64,000 bases of DNA. It comes from Pseudolysinimonas yzui (GTDB lineage: Bacteria > Actinomycetota > Actinomycetes > Actinomycetales > Microbacteriaceae). The notes beneath the pieces were generated by a model. The model was not told the DNA's origin. It made no database searches and saw only the letters and a list, made by a program, of their open reading frames with translations. Made by a program: the position numbers and the translations under genes. Below, one piece after another: positions 16,872 through 28,335 of this stretch (within the stretch, counting starts at the first letter, position 1; every line of letters starts with the position of its first letter). Location: assembly GCF_014653215.1 (NCBI RefSeq), contig NZ_BNAI01000005.1:1-64000 (forward strand). Direction: 5' to 3'.

Positions 16872-17276
16872 CTACGAGTTCTGGAATCCGACGAGGAGAC
16901 CACCGGTGAACCGCACGCTGAGGTTGTAGAGGAACCCGCCGACGGCGCCGAGCGCGGTGCCGACGATCGTGTTGAGCACCGCGATGATGAACGAGAACAG
17001 CACGACCTGCCCGATGCCGAAGCTGTTGGCGATGGCGAACTCGGGCTGGCCGAGCATGTCGCGCAGGGTCAAGTCGAGCTCGCCGAAGATGCCGGTGGAG
17101 AACAGCACGACCCAGATGAGCACGCTCGCGACGATGAGCACGATGCCGAGGCACAGCCACACCAGGAACGAGAGTTTCACCAGCGACCACACGTCGATGT
17201 AGACGAGCTTCAGGCGCACCTGACGACTGGTCGTCTGGCGCATCTCCTTGCGCTGCAGTTTCTCGGCGACGCTCAT
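16872..17276 (-). CDS. DUF3566 transmembrane protein
   Basis: 134 residues. Begins just after gyrA (2 bp) and belongs to the family of actinobacterial proteins encoded downstream of gyrA (Rv0007 in Mycobacterium). The Mycobacterium protein has a long N-terminal extension that is lacking here. Visible are TSRQVRLKLVYIDVWSLVKL, a first helix at about 35-60, an outside loop, a helix pair at about 85-115 with GTALGAVGGFLYNL, and the terminal RFTGGLLVGFQ typical of the family. Function unknown. Confidence 0.85.
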   Translation of the reverse strand: MSVAEKLQRKEMRQTTSRQVRLKLVYIDVWSLVKLSFLVWLCLGIVLIVASVLIWVVLFSTGIFGELDLTLRDMLGQPEFAIANSFGIGQVVLFSFIIAVLNTIVGTALGAVGGFLYNLSVRFTGGLLVGFQNS

Positions 17277-17278
17277 CG

Positions 17279-19830
17279 CTACTCCTGGTTCTCTCCGTCG
17301 GCCGCGGGGGCGGTTTCGGTGCTGCCGTCCACCGCTTCGGCTTCGTCAGCGGTCTCGATGTTGCGTTCGCTGTTCTTCGCGATCGCGATGATCTTGTCGT
17401 CGTCGTCGAAACGGGCGAAGACGACGCCCATCGTATCCCGCCCCTTGGCGGGAACCTCGGCAACAGCTGAACGTACGACCTTGCCGCCGGCGAGCACGAC
17501 GAGCACTTCGTCGTCTTCTTCCACGATGAGCGCCCCGGCGAGGTCGCCGCGGGTCTCGCTGAGCTTCGCGACCTTGATGCCGAGCCCGCCGCGGTTCTGC
17601 AGGCGGTACTGGTCGACGGCGGTGCGCTTGGCGTACCCGCCCTCGGTGACCACGAACACGTAGCCCTGTTCCCCCACCACGGATGCCGACAGCAGCGAGT
17701 CGTCGCCGCGGAAGTGCATCCCGATCACGCCGGAGGTCGAGCGTCCCATCGGACGCATCGCGGCATCCGACGCCGTGAAGCGGATCGACATGCCGTGCCG
17801 CGAGACCAGCAGCACGTCGGTGCCGTCTTCGACGAGCAGCGCCGACACCAGCTCGTCGCCCTCGCGGAGGTTGATCGCGATGATGCCACCGGTGCGGTTG
17901 GTGTCGTACTCGGTGAGCGCGGTCTTCTTCACGAGACCGCCGCGGGTGGCGAGCACGAGGTAGGTCGCGACCGAGTAGTCGCGGATGTCGAGCACCTGCG
18001 CGATCTGCTCGTCGGGTTGCAGGGCGAGCAGGTTCGCGACGTGCTGACCCTTCGCATCGCGGCCGGCCTCCTGCACCTCGTAGGCCTTCGCCCGGTACAC
18101 CCGGCCGGTGTTGGTGAAGAACAACAACCAGTGGTGGGTCGTCGTGACGAAGAAGTGCTCGACGACGTCATCCGCCCGCAGCTGTGCGCCGCGCACCCCG
18201 CGGCCACCGCGGTGCTGCGAGCGGTAGTTGTCGCTGCGGGTGCGCTTGATGTATCCGCCGCGGGTGATGGTGATGACCATCTCTTCCTCGGGGATGAGGT
18301 CTTCGACGCTCATGTCGCCGTCGAAGCCCATCAGGATCTCGGTGCGCCGATCGTCGCCGAACTTCGCGACGATGTCGCCGAGCTCGGTGATGATGATCTC
18401 GCGCTGCCGCGTCTCGCTCGCGAGGATCGACTTGTATTCCTTGATCTCGCTCTCGAGTTCGGCGAGGCGGTCGAAGATCTTCTGGCGTTCGAGCGCGGCG
18501 AGCCGGCGCAGCTGCAACGCGAGGATGGCGTCGGCCTGCAGCTCGTCGATCTTCAGCAGCTTGATGAGGCCCTTGCGCGCCTCGTCGACATCGGGCGAGC
18601 GACGGATGAGGGCGATGACCTCGTCGAGGGCGTCGAGGGCCTTCGCGTAGCCGCGCTGGATGTGCGCATCCGCTTCGGCCTTGTCGAGCCGGAACTGAGT
18701 GCGCCGCACGATCACTTCGATCTGGTGCGCGATCCACAGCGTGATGAACCCGTCGATCGGCAGGGTGCGCGGCACCCCGTCGACGATCGCCAGCATGTTG
18801 GCGCCGAAGTTCTCCTGCAGCTGGGTGTGCTTGTAGAGGTTGTTGAGCACGACCTTCGCGACCGCGTCGCGCTTGAGCACGATGACGAGGCGCTGACCGG
18901 TGCGGCCCGAGGTCTCGTCGCGGATGTCGGCGATGCCGCTGAGCTTGCCCTCTTTGACCAGGTCGGCGATCTTGATCGCGAGGTTGTCGGGGTTGACCTG
19001 GTACGGCAGCTCGGTGACGACGAGGCAGGTGCGGCCCTGCAGCTCTTCGACACTGACGACCGCGCGCATCGTGATCGATCCGCGGCCCGTGCGGTAGGCG
19101 TCCTGGATGCCTTTGAGCCCGAGGATCTGCGCGCCGGTCGGGAAGTCGGGGCCCTTGACGCGCTGGATGATCGCCTCGAGCAGCTCCTCGCGGGAGGCCT
19201 CGGGGTTCTCGAGAGCCCAGAGCGCGGCGGCCGAGACCTCGCGCAGGTTGTGCGGCGGGATGTTGGTCGCCATTCCGACCGCGATGCCGACGGATCCGTT
19301 GACCAGCAGGTTCGGGAACCGCGCCGGGAGCACCGTCGGCTCCTGCGTGCGGCCGTCGTAGTTCTCCTGGAAGTCGACGGTGTTCTCGTCGATGTCGCGC
19401 ACCAGCTCCATCGCGAGCGGCGCCATCTTGGTCTCGGTGTACCGAGGGGCCGCGGCGCCGTCGTTGCCGGGGGAGCCGAAGTTGCCCTGGCCGAGCGCGA
19501 GCGGGTAGCGCAGCGACCACGGCTGCACGAGACGCACGAGCGCGTCGTACACCGGGCTGTCGCCGTGCGGGTGGAACTGCCCCATGACGTCGCCGACGAC
19601 GCGCATCGACTTCGAGAACGAGCGGTCGGGCCGGTAGCCGCCGTCGTACATCGTGTAGACGATGCGGCGGTGCACGGGCTTCAGGCCGTCGCGCACGTCG
19701 GGCAGCGCGCGCCCGACGATGACGCTCATCGCGTAGTCGAGGTACGACCGCTGCATCTCGAGCTGGAGGTCGACCTGCTCGATCTTGTCGTGCCGGTCGG
19801 GGTCGAGGCCGGCGTCGGTGAGATCAGCCA

Positions 19831-19831
<1 letters not shown>
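17279..19831 (-). CDS. gyrA: DNA gyrase subunit A
   Basis: Cuts and rejoins DNA for negative supercoiling, with GyrB. 850 residues, normal length. Catalytic Tyr lies in AAAPRYTE. The quinolone region reads [14 protein letters not shown], with Ser92 (Escherichia Ser83) and Pro93 where Escherichia has Ala84. The C-terminal domain carries the GyrA-box as RGGRGVRG and several beta-pinwheel repeats. A Glu/Ala-rich acidic tail ends the protein. ATG 19831 shares its last base with the gyrB stop region (1-bp contact), so the two are translationally coupled. Confidence 0.98.
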
Positions 19832-21873
<2,042 letters not shown>

Positions 21874-21950
21874 TCCCGCGAAGACGGTCGAAATCGGGCG
21901 ATTCGGCGATCTGCGGGCTTTTCCGCAGGCAGTCGACCAGATTTGCCTTG

Positions 21951-22454
21951 TCAGCCGTAGGTATCGCGTGGACCGCGCCCCGGAACGGCCTTGGGGCCGT
22001 GTTTCCAGGAGGGGGCGTGGGGTGCGAGAAAGCGTGCCGTCTCGACGCCGGCGGCCGGGAAGCGCTCGGCGATGCTGTTGAGCACGGTCGCCGACATGAG
22101 TCGCAACTGCTGCGCCCACGCCGTCGAGTCGCATTGAACCGTCAGGATGCCGTTCTCGATTCCCACGGGCGAGGTGTGCGCCGCGGTGTCGGCGCCGACG
22201 ATCTCGGGCCAGCTCGCCAGGAGCTCCGCCCGCGCCAGCGGCGACTCCCAGCCGCGCGCCGCGGCGACCCCGGCGAGCACGTCGCCCACGCCGCGGGGGT
22301 CCCGGCCGAGCCCGTAGGGCTCGCTCGCCGCGGCGTCAGCCGCTCGACGCCGGCGGCGGCCGTCGGCGGTGCGCAGCTCGGGGTTGCCGAACAGGCGCCG
22401 AAGCCGGCGGTAGACGGCGATGTGCTCGGGCACCTTCGCCTCGCCGTCGCTCAC
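21951..22454 (-). CDS. dciA: DciA (DUF721) helicase-loading factor
   Basis: DciA loads the replicative helicase DnaB at origins in bacteria lacking DnaC/DnaI. 167 residues. The conserved DUF721/KH-like half is visible: LLASWPEIVGADTAAHTSPV, GILTVQCDSTAWAQQLRLMS and VLNSIAERFPA. The N-terminal half is Arg-rich and probably disordered. GTG start overlaps the recF stop (GTGA). The gene is in its usual place between recF and gyrB. Downstream 146 bp lead to gyrB. Confidence 0.9.
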   Translation of the reverse strand: MSDGEAKVPEHIAVYRRLRRLFGNPELRTADGRRRRRAADAAASEPYGLGRDPRGVGDVLAGVAAARGWESPLARAELLASWPEIVGADTAAHTSPVGIENGILTVQCDSTAWAQQLRLMSATVLNSIAERFPAAGVETARFLAPHAPSWKHGPKAVPGRGPRDTYG

Positions 22455-23629
22455 GCGTCCTCCCCAGGCTCCACGATGCGCCCGGCCTGGATGCGGACCG
22501 TGTGCGCGCGCAGCGCGTCGGGCACGTCGTCGAGCACGGCGGCGGTGATGAGCACCTGCTCGTAGTCGGCGATCGCACCGGCGAGCCGGCCGCGGCGGAT
22601 CTGGTCGAGCTCGGCGAACACGTCGTCGAGGATCACGACCGGATCGCCGAGTGGAGAGTCGGCCCGCAGCGTCGCGGCGGCCGCGAGTTTGAGCGCGAGC
22701 GCGAACGACCACGACTCGCCGTGGCTCGCGTAGCCCTTCGCGGGAAGTCCGTTGAGCGTGAGCACGAGATCGTCACGGTGCGGGCCCACCAGGGTGAGCC
22801 CGCGATCCAGCTCCTGCCGCCTGACCCGTGCGAGGGCCGCGGTGAACGCCTCGCGCACCTCGGTCGGCGCGAGCGCGGTGGTCGCGGCGCCGGCATCCTC
22901 GGTGTCGTCGTCGCCGGCGGAGCCGGCGTCGCCCAGGATGCTGAGCCGGGCACCCAGGTCGGCCACATGGTCGTCGCCCGCGATGCGGCGATAGGCGTCG
23001 GCCACGTGCGGGCGGATGCGGTCGATCAGCGCGGAGCGCTCGACGATGATCTCGCTGCCGAGGGCGGCGAGTCGCTCATCCCACACCTCGAGTGTCGAGA
23101 GCTGCGACTCCGCGACGCGGGCCGCGCGCACCGACTTCAACAGCGTCGTGCGCTGCCGCAGTACCCGGTCGTAGTCGCCGAGCACCCCCGCGAGGCGCGG
23201 CGAGAGCAGCACCAGCAACTGGTCGAGGTAGCGCCGGCGACCGCCGGGATCGCCGCGCACGAGCGCCAGGTCTTCCGGGGCGAACAACACGCTCGGCGCG
23301 TAGCGCGGCAGATCGCGCGGCTTCGCGGCGACCCGGTTCACCTGAGCCCGGTTCGCCGACGAGCGGTTGAGCTGCACCTCGACGAGCACCGACCGGCCGG
23401 CGTGTTCGAGCCGGGCCCGCACGATCGCGGCATCCTGCCCCGCGCGGATGAGGGCCTGATCCGTCGCGACCCGGTGCGACCCCAGCGTGCTGAGGTAGCC
23501 GATCGCCTCGACCAGGTTGGTCTTGCCCTGACCGTTGCTGCCGACGAACAGGTTCGGCCCGGCCACCAGGTCGACTTCCGCCTCCTGGTAGTTGCGGAAG
23601 TCGGTGAGCGACAGGTGGGTGACGATCAC
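22451..23629 (-). CDS. recF: RecF recombination/repair ATPase
   Basis: SMC-like ATPase acting with RecO/RecR at gaps in replicating DNA. 392 residues. Walker A GSNGQGKTNLVEAIGYLSTL near the N-terminus, VLFAPEDLALVRGDP, the GRRRYLD motif, signature SHGESWSFALALKLA and Walker B PVVILDDVFAELD. Start is GTG 23629 (VIVTHLSLTDFRNY), which overlaps the gnd stop. The residues at 23630-23974 in the same frame are shadow sequence inside gnd. Confidence 0.95.
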   Translation of the reverse strand: MIVTHLSLTDFRNYQEAEVDLVAGPNLFVGSNGQGKTNLVEAIGYLSTLGSHRVATDQALIRAGQDAAIVRARLEHAGRSVLVEVQLNRSSANRAQVNRVAAKPRDLPRYAPSVLFAPEDLALVRGDPGGRRRYLDQLLVLLSPRLAGVLGDYDRVLRQRTTLLKSVRAARVAESQLSTLEVWDERLAALGSEIIVERSALIDRIRPHVADAYRRIAGDDHVADLGARLSILGDAGSAGDDDTEDAGAATTALAPTEVREAFTAALARVRRQELDRGLTLVGPHRDDLVLTLNGLPAKGYASHGESWSFALALKLAAAATLRADSPLGDPVVILDDVFAELDQIRRGRLAGAIADYEQVLITAAVLDDVPDALRAHTVRIQAGRIVEPGEDA

Positions 23630-24543
23630 GCCTTGCGGACCGCGTGGCCACCGAACTGCTTCCGCAGGGCGGCGACGGCCTTCATCGACGGGGAGTCCTT
23701 CTGCCGCGACACGAAACGGGCGAAGATCGCCGCGCTGATCGTCGGCACCGGAACCGCGTGATCGAGAGCGTCGTGCACCGTCCAGCGACCTTCGCCGGAA
23801 TCCTCGACGTAGCCCTCGATGTCGGCGAACTCGGGATCCTCTTCCAGCGCCGTCACCAGCAGCTCGAGCAGCCAGCTGCGCACGACCGTGCCGCGCTGCC
23901 AGGCCTTGAACACCCCGGGAACATCGTGGATGAGGTCGTCGCGGGCATCCATCAGTTCGAAGCCCTCTGCCCACGCCTGCATGAGCGCGTACTCGATGCC
24001 GTTGTGCACCATCTTCGCGTAGTGCCCGGCGCCGACCGGTCCGGCGTGCACGAACCCCTCGGCGCGCGGACCTTCGGGACGCAACGCGTCGAAGACCGGC
24101 AGCAACTCGCGGATGTCGGCGGCCTCCCCGCCGGCCATGAGTCCGTACCCGTTCTTCAGGCCCCAGACCCCGCCCGAGACGCCGCAGTCGACGAAGCGGA
24201 TCCCCTTCTCGGCGAGCTGCGCCGCGTGCACGGCATCGTCGGTGAAGCGGGAGTTGCCACCGTCGATCACCAAGTCACCCGGCTCGAGCACGGCGGCGAC
24301 ATCGGCGATGACCTGATCGGTGATCGCTCCCGACGGCACCATGATCCACACCACGCGCGGTGTCGGCAGGGCCGCGGCGAGGGCGGCGAGATCCGCCACG
24401 TCGGTGACCTCGGGGTTGGGGTCGTATCCCGTGACGTCGACCCCGGCGCGCCGCAGGCGCTCGCGCATGTTGCCGCCCATCTTGCCCAGGCCGACGAGCC
24501 CGATGTGCATCGTGCGGGATTTCTGATCGGCGCTCTTGGCCAT
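23626..24543 (-). CDS. gnd: 6-phosphogluconate dehydrogenase, decarboxylating (short GntZ/YqeC type)
   Basis: Oxidative pentose-phosphate step giving ribulose 5-phosphate. 305 residues, the short NAD-preferring class rather than the 470-residue enzyme. Rossmann motif IGLVGLGKMGGNM, then VDCGVSGGVWGLKNGYGLMAGG (substrate loop; here given as two parts, VDCGVSGG and GYGLMAGG), HYAKMVHNGIEYALMQAWAE with the catalytic Lys, and a C-terminal FARFVSRQKDSP. Located between dnaN and recF as in Streptomyces. ATG 24543 preferred; a GTG one codon earlier is possible. Confidence 0.93.
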   Translation of the reverse strand: MAKSADQKSRTMHIGLVGLGKMGGNMRERLRRAGVDVTGYDPNPEVTDVADLAALAAALPTPRVVWIMVPSGAITDQVIADVAAVLEPGDLVIDGGNSRFTDDAVHAAQLAEKGIRFVDCGVSGGVWGLKNGYGLMAGGEAADIRELLPVFDALRPEGPRAEGFVHAGPVGAGHYAKMVHNGIEYALMQAWAEGFELMDARDDLIHDVPGVFKAWQRGTVVRSWLLELLVTALEEDPEFADIEGYVEDSGEGRWTVHDALDHAVPVPTISAAIFARFVSRQKDSPSMKAVAALRKQFGGHAVRKA

Positions 24544-24556
24544 CACCGAGCCCCGA

Positions 24557-25702
24557 TCAGCGCAGCAGCAGGTTGGGCTGCAGGAGGTACTTGTAGTTGT
24601 CGGCGCCGGGTTGGTCCTTCGACGACTGGCTGGTGATCAGCACCGGGCCCGGTTTGTTGGGATTGTCGGTCTTCGTGAACGAGATGCGCACGTACTCCGA
24701 GTGCACCGCGCCGAGACCGTCGAGCAGGAACGCGGGCTTGAGCGACACCACGGTGTCTTCGCCGTGCAGGTGTCCTTCGATCGTCTCCTGCGCCTGCGCC
24801 TGCTCGGCACCGGTCGCCTCGAGCGTCACGCCGTCGATCGAGAACGAGAACCGCAGGGCGGCTTCGCGCTCGAGAACGAGCGACACCCGGCGGGTCGCCT
24901 CGATGAGCTCGGCGGTGTTGACGACGGCGTAGTTGTCGACCGTCTCGGGGAAGAGGCGCTTGACCGGCGGGAAGTTGCCCTTGATGAGCAGTGAGGTGAC
25001 CGTCTTCTTGTCGGCGCTGAACGCGATGAGCTCGCGGTCGTCGCCGCGTGCGATCGTCACCGACACGGTGCCGCTGTGGGCGAAGGTCTTACCGATCTCG
25101 GCGAGGGTGCGCGCCGGGATGAGGGCGGCCGTGCCTTCGGCCGTCGTCGATCCCGAATCCCAATCGATCTCGCGCACCGCGACGCGATAGCGGTCGGTCG
25201 CGACGAGCGAGAGGTTGTTGTCGCCCACCTCGAGCTGCACGCCGGTGATGACCGGGGTGACGTCGTCGCGGGATGCGGCGACCGTGACCTGAGCGACAGC
25301 GGCCGCGAAGTCTTCCGCGGGCAGAACCCCGGTGCGTTCGCCGACCTGAGGAAGGGTCGGGTACTCCTCGACGGGCATGCTGCCGAGGGTGAACTTCGCA
25401 GATCCGCACTGCACGGCGATCTTGCCGTCGACGGTCGAGAACTGCACGGGGGCGTTCGGCAGGCGGCTCGCGATCTCGGCGAGCAGCCGGCCGGAGACGA
25501 GCGCGCTGCCGGCCTCTTCGACGTCGGCCGCGATCTCGGCACGCGACGACACCTCGTAGTCGAACGACGACAGAACGAGCGCGCCCTCCGACGCCTCGAG
25601 CAGGACGCCGCTGAGGATCGGCTGGGTCGTGCGCTGGGGCAGCAACTTGACCGCAAACGAGACGGCCTCGCTGAACACGTCCCGATTGACCTGGAACTTC
25701 AC
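24557..25702 (-). CDS. dnaN: DNA polymerase III beta sliding clamp
   Basis: Ring-shaped processivity factor. 381 residues, standard length, three clamp folds. Visible are VKFQVNRDVFSEAVSFAVKL at the start, PILSGVLLEA, ATDRYRVAVRE in domain two, and the C-terminal binding pocket region up to LLQPNLLLR. GTG 25702 chosen because AAGGAG (25709-25714 on the reverse strand) is at correct spacing. A DnaA box overlaps this ribosome-binding region (25713-25721). Confidence 0.97.
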   Translation of the reverse strand: MKFQVNRDVFSEAVSFAVKLLPQRTTQPILSGVLLEASEGALVLSSFDYEVSSRAEIAADVEEAGSALVSGRLLAEIASRLPNAPVQFSTVDGKIAVQCGSAKFTLGSMPVEEYPTLPQVGERTGVLPAEDFAAAVAQVTVAASRDDVTPVITGVQLEVGDNNLSLVATDRYRVAVREIDWDSGSTTAEGTAALIPARTLAEIGKTFAHSGTVSVTIARGDDRELIAFSADKKTVTSLLIKGNFPPVKRLFPETVDNYAVVNTAELIEATRRVSLVLEREAALRFSFSIDGVTLEATGAEQAQAQETIEGHLHGEDTVVSLKPAFLLDGLGAVHSEYVRISFTKTDNPNKPGPVLITSQSSKDQPGADNYKYLLQPNLLLR

Positions 25703-25712
25703 GAAGGACTCC

Positions 25713-25721
25713 TTGTCCACA
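25713..25721 (+). promoter_or_regulatory. DnaA box TTGTCCACA
   Basis: Exact match to the high-GC actinobacterial DnaA box, located in the dnaN ribosome-binding region. Confidence 0.75.
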
Positions 25722-25903
25722 CTGCTGGCTGGTTCAACGCTGCGGGTTGTTCAACGAAAGGGTCGAGACCCCGGTGGGCCAGGATTTCACATCGATCCTG
25801 GCACAGGAAGGGGCAAGCGGTTTCTGGTGGCGCGACGAGGTCGAGATGTTGTCGAACAGCAAGATGGAGAAGAGAGAGTTAATCCTCTTAACCGATGCTC
25901 ATA

Positions 25904-25912
25904 TGTGGATAA
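25904..25912 (-). promoter_or_regulatory. DnaA box TTATCCACA
   Basis: Exact match on the reverse strand, adjoining the AT-rich stretch. Confidence 0.78.
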
Positions 25913-26040
25913 CCGGGCCGGCGGCGAGTCTTCCTTGGGGAACTACATCGGTGTGAGTTGAAGAACAGCTGTGGAAGGCGCGGCTCCGATCGGTGGAGAA
26001 CTCCGACTACCCGGGGACGAATCCACAGTGTCGGCGGCAA

Positions 26041-26093
26041 CTATCCACATCTTCGTCCCGCGCGTCGAGCACGTTATCCACAAGCTGTCCACA
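26041..26093 (+). promoter_or_regulatory. Cluster of three DnaA boxes
   Basis: CTATCCACA (26041-26049, one mismatch), TTATCCACA (26074-26082, exact) and CTGTCCACA (26085-26093, one mismatch). The last two are separated by two bases. A weaker GAATCCACA lies at 26019-26027. Confidence 0.78.
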
Positions 26094-26161
26094 GCATGTG
26101 CAATCACAGATCGTGCACCGTTCCGTCTAGTCCCCCATTCGGGGGGACGACCGGATCCGGG

Positions 26162-27571
26162 TCAGATCTTGTTGTAGCGCTGGTTCTGCTTGATGCGGCT
26201 CGTCAGTTCGGTGACCTGGTTGTAGATCGAGCGACGCTCTTTCATCAGCTCGCTGATCTTCTTGTTCGCGTACATCACGGTGGTGTGGTCGCGGTTGCCG
26301 AAGAGCTGACCGATCTTGGGCAGGGAGAGGTTGGTGAGTTCGCGGCAGAGGTACATCGCGATCTGCCGAGCGGTCGCGACGGCCTGGGAGCGGCTCGAGC
26401 CGTAGAGGTCGTCGACGGAGAGTTTGAAGTAGTCGGCCGTGTGATTGATGATGTCGACCGGCGCGATGACGTTGTCTTCGTCGAGGGTGATGAGGTCTTT
26501 GAGCACCGTCTGCACGAGCGCCAAGTCGACCGGCGTGCGGTTGAGGCTGGCGAACGCGGTGACGCGGATGAGGGTGCCTTCGAGTTCGCGGATGTTGCTG
26601 GAGACCTTGGTCGCCATGAATTCGAGGATCTCGTCGGGCACCTGGAGCTTCTCGCTCTGCGCCTTCTTCCTGAGGATCGCGATGCGCGTCTCGAGGTCGG
26701 GCGCCTGCACGTCGGTGATGAGGCCCCACTCGAAGCGCGACCGCATCCGGTCTTCGAAGCCGGTGAGGAACTTCGGCGCGACGTCGCTCGTGATGACGAC
26801 CTGCTTGCTGTGGTCGTGCAGCGTGTTGAAGGTGTGGAAGAACGCCTCCTGCGTCTCCACGGCTCGCTGCAGGAACTGGATGTCGTCGATCAGCAGGATG
26901 TCGATCTCGCGGTAGCGGGACTGGAACGCCGACGCGCGGTTGTTCTGGATCGAGTTGATGAAGTCGTTGGTGAACTCTTCGCTCGAGACGTACCGCACCC
27001 GGATGCCGGTGTAGAGGTTCTCGGCGTAGTGGCCGATCGCGTGCAGGAGGTGGGTCTTGCCGAGCCCGGAGTCGCCGTAGATGAAGAGCGGGTTGTAGGC
27101 CTTTGCCGGCGCTTCGGCGACCGCGACCGCGGCGGCGTGCGCGAAGCGGTTGGACCCGCCGATGACGAAGTTGTCGAAGTTGTACTTCGGGTTGAGCCGC
27201 GAGTCTCCGCGCCGGCTGTTGATCTCGCCGATCGTCGCCGTGGGGTCGGGTGAGGAGACGGGGAGATCGTCACCGAAGTCCGCGACGGCGGGAAGGGTAG
27301 CGGCCTGCATCTCGGGATTGACGACGATCGCGAAATTGACGACGTCTTCGGCGGCGCCGGTGATCGCCTCGATGAGGGGAACCCGGATGCGCTGCTCCAG
27401 CATCCCGCGCGTGAGCTCGTTCGGAACCTCGAGGTAGAGCACCCCGTTCAAGACGCCCTTCGGTTCGACGAGATTCACGAAACCGTGGAGCTGCGGGGTG
27501 ATCCTCTCGTCGGCCCCGAGCTGCGCAAGCACGGCTGACCAGAGGTCACGGGTCGGATCGGATTCGCTCAT
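26162..27571 (-). CDS. dnaA: DnaA replication initiator
   Basis: AAA+ protein that melts oriC. 469 residues. Domain I about 1-85 (LWSAVLAQLGADERITPQLH), a short linker, AAA+ domain III with FVIGGSNRFAHAAA, Walker A GDSGLGKTHLLHAIG, Walker B ILLIDDIQFL, sensor region SRFEWGLITDVQ, and domain IV with the DnaA-box-binding signature FGNRDHTTVMYANKKI. The linker is short compared with Streptomyces. ATG 27571. DnaA-box-like sequences in its own upstream region suggest autoregulation. Confidence 0.98.
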   Translation of the reverse strand: MSESDPTRDLWSAVLAQLGADERITPQLHGFVNLVEPKGVLNGVLYLEVPNELTRGMLEQRIRVPLIEAITGAAEDVVNFAIVVNPEMQAATLPAVADFGDDLPVSSPDPTATIGEINSRRGDSRLNPKYNFDNFVIGGSNRFAHAAAVAVAEAPAKAYNPLFIYGDSGLGKTHLLHAIGHYAENLYTGIRVRYVSSEEFTNDFINSIQNNRASAFQSRYREIDILLIDDIQFLQRAVETQEAFFHTFNTLHDHSKQVVITSDVAPKFLTGFEDRMRSRFEWGLITDVQAPDLETRIAILRKKAQSEKLQVPDEILEFMATKVSSNIRELEGTLIRVTAFASLNRTPVDLALVQTVLKDLITLDEDNVIAPVDIINHTADYFKLSVDDLYGSSRSQAVATARQIAMYLCRELTNLSLPKIGQLFGNRDHTTVMYANKKISELMKERRSIYNQVTELTSRIKQNQRYNKI

Positions 27572-27597
27572 GCCTTCATCCTGGAACGCGGGAACAG

Positions 27598-27638
27598 TTG
27601 TGCACAGGGTTATCCACTGGCCTGATTCCTGTGGACGA
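27598..27638. promoter_or_regulatory. DnaA-box-like sequences upstream of dnaA
   Basis: TTGTGCACA (27598-27606), TTATCCACT (27610-27618) and TCGTCCACA on the reverse strand (27630-27638), each one mismatch from consensus, 27-67 bp before the dnaA start. Likely part of the origin region or of dnaA autoregulation. Confidence 0.6.
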
Positions 27639-27737
27639 GGGATGCGTCGTTCTCAAGAACGGGTGCGAACGACCGCAGTTCACCTTAGTTCTCGGGAGCG
27701 GGAAGCGGGCAACCGGGTGTGCGGAGCGGATGATGGT

Positions 27738-27766
27738 TTGACCGCCTGGGTAGCTGCCCGTATCTT
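27738..27766 (+). promoter_or_regulatory. rpmH promoter
   Basis: TTGACC (27738-27743), 17 bp, TATCTT (27761-27766): a good vegetative promoter in the 281-bp dnaA-rpmH gap, about 87 bp before the rpmH start. Confidence 0.6.
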
Positions 27767-27852
27767 TAATCAGTTCACCCGCGTCCATCGCGGGACTACC
27801 TGATCTTCCCGGCCCGTCGAAAGCTCTCGGCCGCCGGGCGTGGAGAGCAATC

Positions 27853-27990
27853 ATGACCAAGCGAACCTTCCAGCCCAACAACCGGCGCCGCGCCAAGGTG
27901 CACGGCTTCCGTCTGCGCATGCACACGCGCGCCGGCCGCGCCATCCTGGCCGCCCGTCGTCGCAAGGGGCGCACCGAGCTCTCCGCCTAA
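27853..27990 (+). CDS. rpmH: Ribosomal protein L34
   Basis: 45 residues: [20 protein letters not shown] through [10 protein letters not shown], the invariant Arg/Lys-rich L34 sequence. GGAG at 27842-27845 precedes the ATG. First gene of the rightward rpmH-rnpA-yidD-yidC-khpB-rsmG run next to the origin; 6 bp before rnpA. Confidence 0.98.
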   Translation: MTKRTFQPNNRRRAKVHGFRLRMHTRAGRAILAARRRKGRTELSA

Positions 27991-27996
27991 GAGCCC

Positions 27997-28335
27997 GTGC
28001 TCGCCAGGGCGAACCGGGTGGTCCTCCCTGCGGACTTCCGCGCCGCCGTGCGACGGGGACGTCGGGCGACGACGTCGACCGCGATCTACTACCGCCTTCC
28101 CACCGACCCCGGAGCGCCCGCGCGTTTCGGGGTCATCGTGTCGAAAGCCGTCGGCAACGCCGTGCACCGCAACCGGGTGCGGCGGCGCCTGCGGGCACTC
28201 GGCCGCTCGCTCGTCGACACCGGCTACCGGGGCGAGGATGTCGTCATCCGGGTGCTCCCCGGGAGTGCGCAGGAGTCCTGGGATAGTCTCTCCGCCGACA
28301 TGCACCACGTGCTCGACACCCCCACGACGACCTGA
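27997..28335 (+). CDS. rnpA: Ribonuclease P protein component
   Basis: 112 residues; protein cofactor of RNase P, which makes tRNA 5' ends. N-terminal MLARANRVVLPADFRAAVRR, VSKAVGNAVHRNRVRRRLRA holds the RNR motif of the RNA-binding helix. GTG start; the last base of its TGA is the first of the yidD ATG region, giving overlap. Confidence 0.96.
   Translation: MLARANRVVLPADFRAAVRRGRRATTSTAIYYRLPTDPGAPARFGVIVSKAVGNAVHRNRVRRRLRALGRSLVDTGYRGEDVVIRVLPGSAQESWDSLSADMHHVLDTPTTT

Larger units (their letters stand above)
25703..26161. other. oriC: oriC: dnaA-dnaN intergenic region
   Basis: A 459-bp gene-free gap between dnaA (stop 26162) and dnaN (start 25702). It holds two exact DnaA boxes (one TTGTCCACA, one TTATCCACA) plus an exact TTATCCACA in reverse orientation, and two single-mismatch boxes, with a relatively AT-rich stretch at 25868-25912 (GAGAGTTAATCCTCTTAACC) that is a candidate unwinding element. 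Gene polarity switches around this locus (reverse on the left, forward from rpmH). Two parS sites lie 4-5 kb to the right. Confidence 0.88.
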
